From assembly GCA_021397835.1 (NCBI GenBank), contig JAJFZO010000469.1, positions 124,001 to 188,000 of the forward strand: DNA of 64,000 bases, written 5' to 3'. The DNA comes from Moringa oleifera (Eukaryota; Streptophyta; Magnoliopsida; Brassicales; Moringaceae). This document shows positions 1 through 12,633 of this stretch, in pieces (the stretch's first letter is position 1; the number at the start of each line of letters is the position of its first letter). The notes below the pieces were generated by a model. The model was not told the origin of the DNA and did no database searches. It was given only the letters and a program-made list of their open reading frames with translations. The translations under genes were made by a program, and so were the position numbers.

Positions 1-3000
1 TCCTCTAACAAATACTGCACATTGCGATGTAAGTTTCCTGTTTGGTTGCTAAGGAAATTCAGGAAAAGGAAACGGAAGCAAAAAAAGAAAGGACAGATAG
101 TGCATTGTTAAGACGACTATTTTTTTCTTTGTTAAATCTTTGTTTCCTTGATTTTGTTAGGAGTTTCAGTTATTTAGGTTTCTTGGAATTTAGATTCATT
201 TTATCTGATCTCTTACTCATGCTATGCTAGATTACCTGCTTATCCATGTACAATGGGCACACATCAAATGCAAATATGTAATATACATATGGTGTTACTA
301 TGGACGAAGCTGGCTCAACCGATTGGATTGAGCCTGAATTTGGTCAAATAATGGGTTAAGTGGAACTCTTAACAATCAAATGTTTACATTACTAGTTTGT
401 GTTGATTTATTTGGATAACATTGATATATAAACATATATACATATGGATATGTATATACACTAATATTGGCAGTTTGCAGATGAATTTAAGCCAGCTTCA
501 ATTGATAAGACTAAACCCGGATCACTGCATAAAAATAAGGAGAACAGAGTTTCAGTGGAATTTCACAATAACCAATTTGGAAAACCCAAGGTGACATTTG
601 AGGGAAGCAGTGAGGATTATAAGGAAAATGATGCAGTATTGTTTTTTGATGGTGAGACATTCCGGTTGGAGCGCCTTCATCGGGCTGTGAAGCAACTTCG
701 CCACCTTCGGCTTCCTGGTGAATCTGCAGCAGCTGCTCAATCTCTGCTGACTGTAGAGCCTCGGTTATCACCTGTTGGCAAGGGTGCAAAATCAATGCAT
801 ATGGCTAGAAGCTCAGTTCCTTCTGTGCCGGTGAGCTGTCAATGGAATTTAAGTTGATTTTTTATTTATTTTTTTCTTAAGAAATTAGTGTGTGTTAAAT
901 TGATAAAAAGTTGGTTCTTTGATGTTTTTGCTTGGCATAGTGGTCAATTGCAGGATAGGATGTGGAGTAGGAATAAGCACTCATCACCTAAATTGTTGAA
1001 AAATAGACTTCAATGATATCTGTTGATACCTTGACCATAATGTGAAGATGCCAGTGTAATTTATGCTTTTAAAACTTCAATTTTGCTGTTGATTTTGTTT
1101 CTTTCCAAAACTAGGTAAATATCCTATGGTTTACATTTCTAGTTTTTATGATTTTCACACACAACTTCTTGCCTTTAGAATTATGTTTTTAGTTTATTTC
1201 TGTTTCTGAATTGGGAGGAGGATCCTAAAATCTCAATAATATACTTTTCAATATATAATAGATCCTCATGGTGCTATTTTGTTATTAATATTTAGAAGTA
1301 ATTTGTGCCACTGTGCATATCACTTCAGTTAAGTCATCATAAATTTTACAGTTCAGATGTTATGACATCCAAAGAAGTTTGAGAAGTGGAGTTATGTCAT
1401 CCAGGAGATCTTATGTATAGGGCACAGTGACATAATTGACTTGAGAAAATTGCATGGTCTATCTCTACCATTATTACTATATTGAAATGGTTTTAAATTA
1501 GTGCTAAATGCTTCTGGATTGAAGAAAGAACTTTTTCTCCAATATTGAGCCAGTGGACATGGATTTCTTTATGCTAAATATATCCTACGGAAAAGAAAAT
1601 AAAAAATAATTTTGATTATAAGCTCCAAGTATAGATTGAGCTAGATATGAACCCAGCTCTAATGAAATGACCACATTGGCATGTTAGTTATTCATATACT
1701 TTTTGTACTTTGATAACGTTTAATTTGTTTAGCTATTGATTGGAACATTTATAGATCAACAAGTTGCTGAATTGTTCATTGTTACTTTATCTGTAAGCCA
1801 TATTTTATTTGTTTACTGCTCTAAGCACTTGCTGCTATCAATTTTGTTTACTTTACCTGTGCTTAAGTACTTTACATATGAAGAAGTATAGTGTGGCTTT
1901 CTGTTCTTTCAGTTGGTTTAAGCTTTCTTTTCTTCTTGATTGTACAGGTTGAGGTGGAACGAATTGATATTGGCGAGACAGAGAATCCAGGTTTGTTTCT
2001 TATATGCATCGGTATTTATTTCCCAGATGTGTATTGATAAGTTTCTGGACAGAATAGAAACTTGTTGGTATGATCAAGTTGAAAAAATATGAAAATGGTT
2101 AGAGGTTGAGGTACTGCTTGAAGAAAATTCAGCCTTAACCCCAAACTAGTTACAACTACAGCTTGATGTTGCTCAATAATTTTGAGCTATATATCTAATC
2201 AAAATATTACTGATATATGTTTTTGCTCTTGCTGCCATTTTGACCTTTCACAAATTATTATTTACCAGCTTCAATAATTTGATGCACATTTTATCTTCTG
2301 GCAATACTCAGTTGGTTACAAGTTGCTTGCTCTTTGATTATTATCGCTAAGAAGCTTGCACCAGCTGCATGTTTCATGCTTATAGACTGGCTTATCTATC
2401 ACTTAAGCTTATACTTTATCTGCCTTTTGGGATTCTTTCAAGAGATTTAGTTTGTAACACAATAATTGATGCCATTTTTATATCTTTTATTGTAATGCTG
2501 TCTTAAATTGATGCATCATTGCATGGAGAAATTGATTCATTGATATCTAGGACTTGTAGACAAGAAAATTACTTGGTTTTCGCTCGTGATCATGGTAGTA
2601 GGACTCATTTTCCCTATTCTCTTCTGCTCATGATAGTTTCACTATTTTTTTTCTCTTCTATTACTGGTTCAATTTGGTCAATTTAAGTACTTTATTTGCT
2701 TCTCTTTTCAATTTTCTTCAACACTCTGGTGAAGCCATTGTGTATCTATTTTTTTTCTTTTCTTTAGTATTTTATTTGTCTTAATTTCCTTGGGAATGGG
2801 AAAAGTAGAGTCTCTTCGCTGCAGAAGCATTTTGCACAAAAGATGCATTTGTTGGAATCCTTATTGTAAGGTGCGGGATTTGATCTCAGATCAGAAGTAT
2901 GGGCTTCTTGTCTGAGAGTTTTAATGTTTTGAGCTCTCTCACTTCAATAGTTAGCTTTTGGGGTCTGGTTCTCTTAAGGTCCTTATCAATTCATGTGAGA

Positions 3001-4287
3001 GCATCCATTATGTCTCCTGGTTTCAATCGTGCAGCACAGGTTGTGACGTTTCGCCTTGGACTAGTCAAAGGACTAGTGCATAGCGAACTTGCGGGGGTGC
3101 CGGGGTGACGGACTGTGTTTGGAATATTAGGATTCTAATTGTAAGGTATGGGACTTAATCCCACATCAGGAGTACGGGCTTCTTACGTGGAAGTTATAAG
3201 GCCTTGAGCTCTCCCACTTCAATAGCTAGCTTTTGAGATGTGATTCTCCAAAAGTTCTTATCAGCATTCTAAAAGATATTTTTATCATTCAAGTAATTAG
3301 GTAATTGGGTTCTTGTTGTGTCTCTGTGGTCAACATCCAGCTGTACGTGTACTAGTTTTTGTAAAATTGTGAATAGTAATGTCTTTCAGCATCTTTTAGT
3401 GTAAGTAAAGAATATTTGCAAGGGCTGATAGATTTTGTTTCATCTGTGCGACTTACATCAGACTAGCTTATAGTTTCGTCGGGATAGTTTCTCATACTTC
3501 ACTTTGTTGGTCTTGGTTGTAACTTTGTCACAGATTCCTGCTTTCAGGCTTCTTGTTACCCATGTATGCTTAAATATTTTTTTTTTTGCTGGTGTATGAG
3601 GATTTATGACCTTTTACCAGCACTAACTACGATATTGTTTTTGTCCCTTTTGATCTATCCATCTTTTGTTGCATGCTTGTTCTCCAGTGCAATAAATTGA
3701 TGAGAGGAGTGCTGTCTGTGGAGAAATTTTGATCATTGTAATGAATTTCTCAGTTGCCAGGATTGGCAATAGAGATGGTTCTTTTATAGTTTTAACATTT
3801 TCTGAATTATATGTTGTCACAAATTCTAATGTTTGTGTTAGGTGCAAAAGCTTCTGGCAAGGCAATTGCTGAAAATCCTACTGAGCTGCCAAACATGTCT
3901 ACTGCCTCGCCTGGCCCCAAGAGTGATGATGGTGATGAACATCAAGATATAGATATTGATGACATTTTCGGTGTTGGTTCACCTGATGACAGGAACTCGG
4001 CTGAACATAAAGTCGAAGTTCGATTTGATGGCAACTTACCACAGCAAAATGACTCTGATGATGAAATTGCTGATGTGGATGTTAGTGGTGATGAAGGAGA
4101 GAAAGGGCCAAATGCTGCAGAAGCCCTTAGAGCCCAGGTGAATGCAGAGGAGCGGGACGAGCAGAGCTCTAGTTCTAGCAGCAGCAGTGGAAGTGGCAGC
4201 AGTGGGAGTGGGAGTGGAAGTGGTAGTGGGAGCAGCAGCGGTAGTGACAGCGAAGGTAGTGATGAAGACTCTGTGAGCTCTGTGTAA
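1..4287 (+). CDS. ELL-associated factor (EAF)-like transcription elongation factor, 5' end cut by the window
   Basis: Role, from the family: EAF proteins bind ELL and stimulate RNA polymerase II elongation in the nucleus. In-window exons are 1-28, 481-830, 1948-1990 and 3842-4287. All junctions are GT-AG and keep one frame, giving 288 residues and a TAA stop; the N-terminus lies before base 1. The first exon reads SSNKYCTLR and shares a Tyr codon with the next, giving YEFKPASIDKTKPGSLHKNK followed by VSVEFHNN and the FDGETFRLERLHRAVKQLRHLR segment (residues about 10-90), which is the conserved EAF N-terminal domain. The last exon encodes an acidic tail (DDGDEHQDIDIDDIFG, DSDDEIADVD) and a low-complexity Ser/Gly run ending in SVSSV, comparable to the acidic/Ser transactivation tail of animal EAFs. 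Intron 3 is 1.85 kb and contains a diverged repeat pair. No frame damage is seen in the part visible. Next gene downstream, same strand, is the GT14 gene. Confidence 0.88.
2858..3263. repeat. Diverged direct repeat pair in the third intron of the EAF gene
   Basis: Two copies of about 130 bp lie at roughly 2858-2990 and 3120-3263. Shared landmarks in order are TTGTAAGGT, GGGACTTAATCC (GGATTTGATCT in copy 1), AGTACGGGCTTCTT, TTGAGCTCTC, CACTTCAATAG and GCTTTTG, ending near CTTATCA. The copies differ at roughly a fifth of positions and have a 100-bp spacer. They could be two ends of an old transposon or two insertions of one short element. No TG/CA ends with a matching target duplication were found. 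Confidence 0.6.
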
Positions 4288-6390
4288 GAGTCCTGTAACT
4301 GTCCAATCTAAGATAAAGAACATCAAAATATTTAAGCAGTGTGTCTGGCTTATAAATTCCAATAAGCCATCCTGGTATTGTATTGAGGTTTTTTTTTTTT
4401 TTTGGTGGTGGGGGGGAGGTGGGTTTCCTGCTTTTTTTTTTGGTTTAAAATTTGCTGAACCACTTTAACTTCATCCAAGAAACTACTACCATTTTAGTCA
4501 GTTTTGCTTTTCATGATCCTTGAGATGCAGCCAGCCTGGTATTGGGTTATTAAACATCAGCGATGCAGTCCCGGAGCTTTATCTTGTCCAATTTGGCTGT
4601 AGGTATGGTGGTATTTCCTCATTGTATGACTATGCAATCAAGTTAGCATAGAAGTCCTTAAATATTCTGTAGTCACATGAAAAAATTAGGTCATTCATCA
4701 AATTGGAAAGGTATTAATTTCTAAATCAGCATTTTTTTGTTTTTGTTTTGTCAGGTGAATTCAATCATGTCATCATACATGAAATATATTAAGTCTAGAA
4801 GCCATAAAACTCATGTTGTATTTCTATTTTTCAAAATAAGACAGTTTTTAATTTTAACTGATTACCTATTTTATGTGAACATGTCATTATATATAATTTT
4901 TTCCATTTGACACTGATTCTGGAATCAATTGATCAAGCCTAAAAGCAACTTTCTAGTTTGTTTTTTTAAACCTGATATTATTAAAAGAAAATTAAAAATG
5001 TTAACTTTTGACACTTAGTAAACAGAACTTTTTAAGAATTTTGGTCTCACACTAAATCGTTAAGGATAGAAGTGCTACGTGCCTGACTCGTTAATAGTTT
5101 TTGTAAAGAAACTGCATGGTTTCTTTCGCTAATTAGTCACATTCTCCAATCTAAAAGATTTCTCTTATCAAATTCGTTCAGAGCATGCACATTTTCTTCT
5201 AATATTAATACTTTCAACATTTACCCAAATCAATTATTCATTTGCTGCTGGCTTTGTCTCCAATTTTTCCTACCAAAATTTCTACCTTCGAAACAGTAAA
5301 TGATTTTTAGCTGCCCTCACTTTTATCTACTGTTGGCATCACTTTACTTGTTTCTTCATCAAATTATTTCTTCACTTAATCAGATAACTTCAAAGTGATT
5401 TACATTTCATTTACAAGCAAAAGAAAATGATTGGTGCCTTTAATATTAATTCAGATTGCAATCTAATTTTATTTTGATGTAGAGGGCCCGCACAGAATAA
5501 GTATTATAACAATTAGATAACTAAATGTTAATTTCGGCAATATCGATGTCATCCTAAACCTACCATATTATTCATGACTTTATAAAACAGATAATACATT
5601 TATATTAAATTAGGCATCACCATCCGGACACGTCTCACTCACTCCTAAATTTAAATATGTTGAGGAAATCCCTATTTCCACACACAACATTTGCTAGTTC
5701 CCATACTCTGGAAAGAGCAATATTTGCAGGGGAAAAGTGTAACAGACGGTTACAATCACGTAGAAGACACAGATCACCTCGTTCCATTTCCTCATTTTAC
5801 ATTTCATCTACTGCGCGTGCCTTCACTCATGGATCCTATTGGCGAATTGAGGGTGTATATATATATATAGCTTGCATGACTGTCCTCATCAGCCACGCGC
5901 TAGTAAAGAGCGTGGATAGTAGTACCTCCGTTAGATCAAAGTCAAATCTGATTGTACATAGCCAGAACTCATTTGTCTTCTCCGGTGCCAAAATCGGACC
6001 TGAAAGAAACCCTATCCCTTGTTCGTTACTCCTCGCTGAAGCTCAATAGGGATGGTGATTGCAAGAGGCAGTGTCTAAAAAAAGGGTCTCACATAGACAT
6101 GTAATTATGGATTGAGAAATTTGGATTTTTTTTAGTTTCTTACAGTGACTTATCTCTGTCTCTCCCACTCTGGGTCCGTACTCTTACTGTATCCAATGTT
6201 AAGTTTCACTACCCCCTCAGAAACAGTCAACAAATCTTTAGACGGCAAGATCTTCAGATACCCTTTTCTGCAAATGCTCCGAATTCTATTCAACCGTAAG
6301 ATCCTGGTTTGATCAATACCCATATGCTTAGTCATCACCGAAGAGAAAAGCAGCAAAAATTAGAACAGGCGCAACAGGGTCGGCAGTATT
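4288..6390. other. Intergenic region between the EAF and GT14 genes
   Basis: No coding exon recognised. Just after the EAF stop there is a T/G-rich low-complexity stretch (about 4388-4445), presumably in or beyond the 3' UTR. A TATATATATATAG run at about 5856-5870 could be a core promoter for the downstream gene, though it lies some 520 bp before its ATG. A 130-residue open frame at 5657-6049 has no recognisable domain and overlaps this putative promoter. Confidence 0.5.
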
Positions 6391-8734
6391 ATGGGAGCTG
6401 AAAAGAAATGGCTATTCACTTTATACGGTGCAGCATTGCTCTCTGTTTTCCTCCTCCTGCTTTACTCCATCTCTGCTTTCAGCTCCCCTAGAACCTTCCC
6501 TTCAGTGATCCACCATGGCCCCCAGTACCCGCCTGCTTTCGCCTACTATATCTCTGGTGGCCGCGGCGACAAGGACCGCATGTTTCGCCTCCTGCTTGCC
6601 GTTTACCACCCAAGGAATTGGTATTTGCTGCATCTTGGAGCCGATGCAACCGATGATGAGAGGTTCAGGCTCGTGGCGGCCGTGAAATCAGTGCCTGCAG
6701 TCAAGAGCTTTGGTAATGTGGAAGTGGTGGGGAAAGCGGATCGTCTGACCTACATGGGGTCATCTAAAATTGCGGCGACCTTGCATGCTGCTGCTATTCT
6801 GTTGAAGTTAGATCGGGGATGGAATTGGTTTATCCAATTGAGTGCGTTGGATTATCCCTTGGTTACTCAAGATGGTATGCCATTTCAGTAATTTTCAGTT
6901 CAAATTTTAGTTGTTTGTCTTTCTTTTTGGTGGTCGATGTGGGTATTGGTTTAGTGGCATACTCTGCTTTCTGGAGCTATTGGTTGGATCTTTTTTGATT
7001 TATATGTAGTACAAAGACTGTTAAAAGTTTTCTACTTTGTTAGAATTGCTTTATTTGGTGGTGATTTCCTAGTACCTATATAAGTGATGTGATGATTGGA
7101 GGCAGCTTGAGGATTTCACATAGATGTGTAGTATATTTTTGTTTAATTGATTGGAAGTAATATGAATGTGATGACTTGATTCCATGGGTTTATATTCTAT
7201 AATCAATTAGATTTGTAGGAAGCTTTGGTTCCCGGTTTTCAAAAAAGATTTCTGGGATGCTATTGGTTGGTGGTGTATTCTGCTGGGAACTTAGTGTTAA
7301 CTTGTTAAGTGCTAAAACTATATTTAAAACTCTTCCTTGGATTGTCATGATGGAGACCATGGTGTTTTTTCTTTCAAATTTATTTCAGATCCTTGCCGTA
7401 CTTTCATTCTCTCTCACATCCATAGCAGGTGAAAGTGATTTTATTGTTGATCATGTTTCTGTATCTTTCATTAATTAAAACATTTTCTGTGACATTGTCC
7501 AATATGTCTTCGCTGAGTGTCTTTCTTGAAATTAATTTGTGTATAAAGAAAGTTCTTGGAGTTGATTTTTTTTTGGGAAATTGTGAGGCTTTTTTGTTTG
7601 TGCCTGTCCTGTCTTGAACTGCCTTAACATAGCATCTTTGCTTCTCTTTTCTGTTATAATGTCGTGAAAAGATTCTGGCACAATCTGCAATTGATATAGA
7701 TTTTATTCACTGGCACTATGAATGTAAATGCATTAGTAGATTGTATTTGCAAAAGAAGGAAACTTATTGAGAATATTAACTGAAAAGGATTTCAGTGATG
7801 AACTCATGAAGATGATATTAGTATTTCACTATCTATAGGAAATTGGCATGTAAATACTGGAATGCTGCACGTGCTCTTTGAGTGATCATAGCCAAACATC
7901 CTAATTCTTTATGTCAGTTTGGTTTGTTTTTTTTCTTTAATATGTTTCCGAGTTACACTTTTAACAAGTCAAGGGTGAAACTTTAAATAGATTTTGGTGG
8001 GTTATATCTTGTCAAGACGTACGCTCTTCTAACTGATGCTGGTGGGATATGTTCTGTCCAAAAGTATGCTCTTGCATGTGAGCCTGCAATCATATAACTG
8101 ATTAAATCTGCTTTCTGGATTTAGTCCAGGCAGTTTTGGATAGGTTCTGCAATTTCCATGCCTATAGAAGCTGAGGATTTGTTTGGAGCCCTTAATCCTC
8201 TTGGCACTGACTTGCGCATTTGAGTGGACGGGATATCTCTCGGTGTCCCATGAAGCATGTAATGGAGGTTACTTGAGGCATGCCTTAGAAGATATTGGAA
8301 TGGAAGTGTCCAACTTTTTAAATTTGGGCTGCATCTCTTGACCTCTTACTTTATTGCTTGCATGCCTGGTGATGACATAATACTTTGAAGTGCATATGAA
8401 TAGAAAATTTCCTTGCACATTATTGAGTGGCCGGGAGCATGAAGTTTTAGTGCTACCTTTTCCCGGGGGGGACAATCTTTATCAATTATGAGTCTTCTTT
8501 TGGATGGAACATTGGGAATTTAAATTATTTGTTAGAGGTTTTTGGATTTCTTCAAGTTTGATGTGCTTTATTTTGTGATATCTATGCAGTTGGAGATGGT
8601 TAGATAAAGTCTGGCCGTAATATTACTACTTCTCAGTTTGTTGGTGGATTCATTAGTATGATCAATGACTCATTTATACTGGATTTGTTAAGATCAACAT
8701 CTTATTTCTGTTTTTATGTGAAGCTTGTGAACTT

Positions 8735-8769
<35 letters not shown>

Positions 8770-8937
8770 AAGGAGAGGCCAGGGGCTGTTGGGGATGGTT
8801 AGATAAAGTCTGACAGTACTCTTACTACTTCTCAGTTTGTTGGTGGATTCATTAATATGATCAATGACTCATTTATTCTGGACTTGTTAAGATCAACATC
8901 TTGTTTTCTGTTTTTATGTGAAGCTTGTGAACTTAAA

Positions 8938-8977
<40 letters not shown>

Positions 8978-11360
8978 AAGGAGGGGCCAGGGGCTGTTGG
9001 GGATGGTGGGGGTGGGGGGATCGAAGTCACGAATGCGTTGCGGGGATCATTGTATGTGGTGAATAATCAAATTCCAAATGAAATGAAATCCTAGGATAAA
9101 TGGATGCTAGTCGAGAGGAACCAATAAAGGACATCATTTTTTTCCCAAAAAAAAAGGAATGAAAGGACATCCTGGATTTTCTGATTGGGAGATCAAGAGA
9201 TTCCACTATTTATGGACTTGATTCAATTTAGTGGGATCTTTCACTCACATTTTTCTCCACCAACAATATTTGATCTGGAAATGGACGCTCCTGCTTTCAC
9301 GCAAATTTGACAGTTTTCAGCAAGCAATCATTATTCATCATAATAAAGTCTTCTAAAACATATATTAATGACAAAATTTCTGAAGCAAAATATATGTTTT
9401 AGAGGGCTTCATCAGGTACTTTGAATGCCATTGGACCCAAAAATGATAGATTCGAAGAAGAATCTTTTGGGTCTTCCAATATGGTCGGAAAAAGGTCGTC
9501 TTGGTAGCCGCCAAAAACATCCAACCCACTGAGCCTGTGAATTGTCCTTTTAGGCTGTTTTGCTTTGTCTTATGAGTTATGCAAAGATAGGAGTTGTTGT
9601 ATGGCATTAACTAGTTAGAACTTGGAACTATGTTGTACAAGTGCTTCAGTTGGATCTTTGAAGGCTGTCGACACCTATGTATCTAAACTTGAGATCATTT
9701 TTCCTGAGCAGTGCCTCGAGGATCATGGTTTCAAATCATATAATATCTTGATTGAAACAAGATACTATGACGTGATATGTCTCTGGTGAGATACTCAAAA
9801 ATTTTATTATGTAAAAGATGTGAGGTTTATGCCTTGAGGTAATAACTTGCTAGCATGTAAAGGTATAATTTTTATGTGGAGGGAATTTCTGTATGTTCTT
9901 TGGGGAAGAAAGATGGAAGAGCAGCATAGCTAATAATGAGTCTGTTGCTAAGTAGTATTGGTGTGAAGCTTTAACGATCTTTCAGTTGTGGGTAAACTAT
10001 AAGTAGACTGACTGTATTTTGAATAAAGTAGGTGACAGATATTAAGAGGCTTATCGTTCTTACTGTGCAGATGGTGGCATTTCCATCAGGAATCAATATT
10101 TTGACATGTAGATATAAAGACAAAGCAGTATGGAACTTGTGCTGGGCTGTTTTCATCTTTGCATTTTCAAGTCAATGTGAAGTCTAGACAAATTATCAAT
10201 GCTAGATCTAGGGAATGTTGCTACTTGTGTATACTGGCCACTAGGCACGTGCTATGCTGTAGTTGATTTTCAAGTTTTCATATACAAGAAAAAAAATAAA
10301 ATAATGAAGTGAGCTCTTTAATATAGTTGCAAAACTTGTTAATGGTCTTTCATGTCAATGTCGCAATTTAATCCATGTAAAGGATTCTGTTCCTGTTGGA
10401 TTTCAGAGTTATCATTGTTGTGTTGTCTGTTATACCAATGCTAACTCATTGTACATTTTCTTCTGTTTGGTTTCAGACTTGTCCCACGTATTTTCCTCTG
10501 TTGATAGAGACCTCAATTTCATTGATCATACCAGTGACCTTGGATGGAAAGAGTAAGCAAACCTAGGCGTGTCTCTATGGCATAGGAATTTTATTAGTTC
10601 TAATGATGTTGGTCTACTTTGATGCAGGCATCAAAGAATCCGGCCTATTATAGTTGACCCAGGGCTTTATTTAGCTAGAAGGAGCCAGATTTTTACGGCT
10701 ACAGAGAAACGACCAACACCTGACGCTTTTAAAGTATTCACAGGCAAAGTCTACTCCCTATTATGTGCTGTTTACAGAACTGAAGATTACCTTTACAGTT
10801 TTGTTTTGCTTACATGAAGATACTCTATTGTTTGACATGTTGCAGGTTCTCCATGGATGGTCCTGAGCAGATCTTTTCTTGAATATTGTGTCTTTGGTTG
10901 GGAGAACCTGCCTCGAATTCTTCTTATGTACTTCAACAATGTAATTTTATCTGAAGAAGGCTATTTCCATTCTGTCATTTGCAATGCACCAGAGTTTAAG
11001 AACACAACTGTGAACAGTGATTTAAGATATATGATTTGGGACAGCCCTCCAAGGATGGAACCCCACTTTCTCAATGTTTCCAACTATGACCAAATGGCTC
11101 AAAGTGGAGCTGCATTTGCAAGACAGTTCCAGAAGGATGACCCCGTAATGGACATGGTTGATACGAAGATCCTGAAGCGTGGACGTAACCGAGCTGCCCC
11201 AGGGGCATGGTGCACTGGCCGGAAGAGCTGGTGGATGGATCCTTGCTCCCAGTGGGATGATGTTAATGTTTTGAGGCCTGGACCTCAAGCGAAGAAGTTT
11301 GAAGAGACCATGACAAATCTTCTTGATGATTGGAACTCACAATCAAATCAATGCAAATGA
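6391..11360 (+). CDS. GT14 glycosyltransferase, putative beta-glucuronosyltransferase (GlcAT14-like)
   Basis: Family knowledge: plant GT14 (Core-2/I-branching) enzymes include GlcAT14A-C, which add glucuronic acid to arabinogalactan-protein glycans in the Golgi. Exons are 6391-6874, 10477-10552, 10628-10743 and 10846-11360, giving 396 residues. Residues 1-6 are short and basic, followed by one membrane segment (about 7-31, ALLSVFLLLLYSISAF): a type II Golgi protein. Core motifs are AYYISGGRGDKDRMFRLLLA, NWYLLHLGADATD, NWFIQLSALDYPLVTQDD, LNFIDHTSDLGWKE, RPIIVDPGLY, PTPDAFKVFTGSPWMVLSRS, and a C-terminal GAWCTGRKSWWMDPCSQW. Length fits the shorter plant members. The start is chosen because the Met directly precedes the anchor. 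Intron 1 is 3.6 kb. Intron 3 has a GC donor (CACAG|GCAAAG), the only choice found that keeps the frame. Substrate specificity is inferred from the family only. Confidence 0.9.
8592..9006. repeat. ~200-bp tandem duplication with (CA)n microsatellites in GT14 intron 1
   Basis: Two adjacent copies begin with GATGGTTAGATAAAGTCTG at 8595 and 8794 (period 199). They share TTGTTGGTGGATTCATTA, GATCAATGACTCATTTAT and TGAAGCTTGTGAACTTAAAC, then each has a (CA)n run (about 8737-8767 and 8938-8975) and ATAAAGGAG(A/G)GGCCAGGGGCTGTTGGGGATGG. A third start, GATGGTGGG, follows at 9002 and soon degenerates. The copies are nearly identical apart from a few substitutions and the microsatellite length, so the duplication is recent or homogenised. 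Confidence 0.9.
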
Positions 11361-11742
11361 AGATGCGTTCATTACCCAGGATATTTTGAGACAATGCAAC
11401 TTTTTGCATCTGAGTTTGATGACTGGTTCAGAAGAACATTATCAGATAACACATTCTTTGGTCTGTAAGCCTGCTTTTTGTGGCATTCTTCTCAGCACAG
11501 GCTATGATAGTGTTTATACAGGGAGCAGGGTCGAAGAGGGAATCTGGGAGTTCACTTCAAAGATTTTTTTGGCTGTATTGCAGCTTAGGACTTAGTAAAC
11601 TTTGTAGAGCCACGACAAGTAACAGGATCTCCCTCATGTGCTGCCATTCCATGCTGTTGTATGTTCTACCGCTGTTACCATTGAGCACATTTTAAATGTT
11701 AAAGCAGAAATGCATTCGGTATAATCTGATCTTTATGTTCTC

Positions 11743-11773
<31 letters not shown>

Positions 11774-12633
11774 TATGCTAGCACAAGTTATCTTGCCAGG
11801 GGTTTGTGACAAGTGAGGATCAATAATGAAGAAAGCTGTATAAGCTATTGATTTCTTCACCAATGTTCTATCACTTTTGCCATGGCTTGTGATTCTCATT
11901 AACTTCATGATTAAGCATTAGAAGATGGTTTTCTGGCATCAATTCCCATTCAAGAAACTTGTACCGCAGCAATGGCATAAGACTAGTTTAAAGGAGAGGA
12001 ATGGATCACAAGGCTTCATTGAAGAAAATTGATTTCTTCTTTGTGGTCCCTAGTATGGGCATGATAGTTTTCTCCTTGATAATGTTCCAATAAAGAAAAT
12101 TGAGTTCTTCTTTGTGTCCTGTTAGGGTTTATCTACTGCCATGTCCATGCTATTATGGAGTTCGCTTACCACCAATCTTACCATCCCAGCCTGAAGAGAA
12201 GATGGCGGAATACTGAAAGGTTATGCCAAGGAATCAGTTCTCTTTAGCTATTTAATTCTAATTTATATTTCTTTTAAAAAAATTCTCAAGAAGGGTTTTG
12301 AAGAAATTATCATATATCTAACTTATTTCTGCATACTTTTCATTTAAAGATAATAATCTTTGTGCCGAACAGATTAGTTTCTTCATCTAATCCACAAAAG
12401 GGGAAGAATTATTTTAAAAAAAAAAAAAAAGCTGTGATGTGAAGGCCACAGATGTGAAGCATGTTCAGCTGCTTGAAACGGGTCGGGTCAACTGGATCCA
12501 ACATCATCTCAAAAGAGAAATCAGTCGGGAGAACCTTGTGAATAAGCGACCTCTGTAGAAGAAGAACTCAGGATCGTTCTCCCGCCAAAATCAGACCCTT
12601 ACTGGGTTCAATCAGAGACTCAGCGTCTCTCAG
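11361..12633. other. Intergenic region between the GT14 and PPR genes
   Basis: 3' flank of GT14 and 5' flank of the PPR gene; no further coding sequence recognised. A (TC)n microsatellite lies at 11750-11773 and an A-rich run at about 12414-12430. Clear promoter boxes could not be assigned. Confidence 0.5.
11750..11773. repeat. (TC)n microsatellite
   Basis: Twelve or so uninterrupted CT dinucleotides in the 3' flank of the GT14 gene, a common plant simple-sequence repeat. Confidence 0.95.

Noticed and set aside
2899..3108. 69-codon + strand frame in EAF intron 3
   Set aside because: Falls within the diverged repeat; no coding evidence.
4036..4362. 108-codon - strand frame over the EAF last exon
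   Set aside because: It is the antisense of the Ser/Gly-rich EAF tail; its Thr/Ala repeats are a by-product.
5657..6049. 130-codon open frame upstream of the GT14 gene
   Set aside because: No domain, odd composition, includes a TATATATATATA run, and lies where the promoter and 5' UTR of GT14 are expected.
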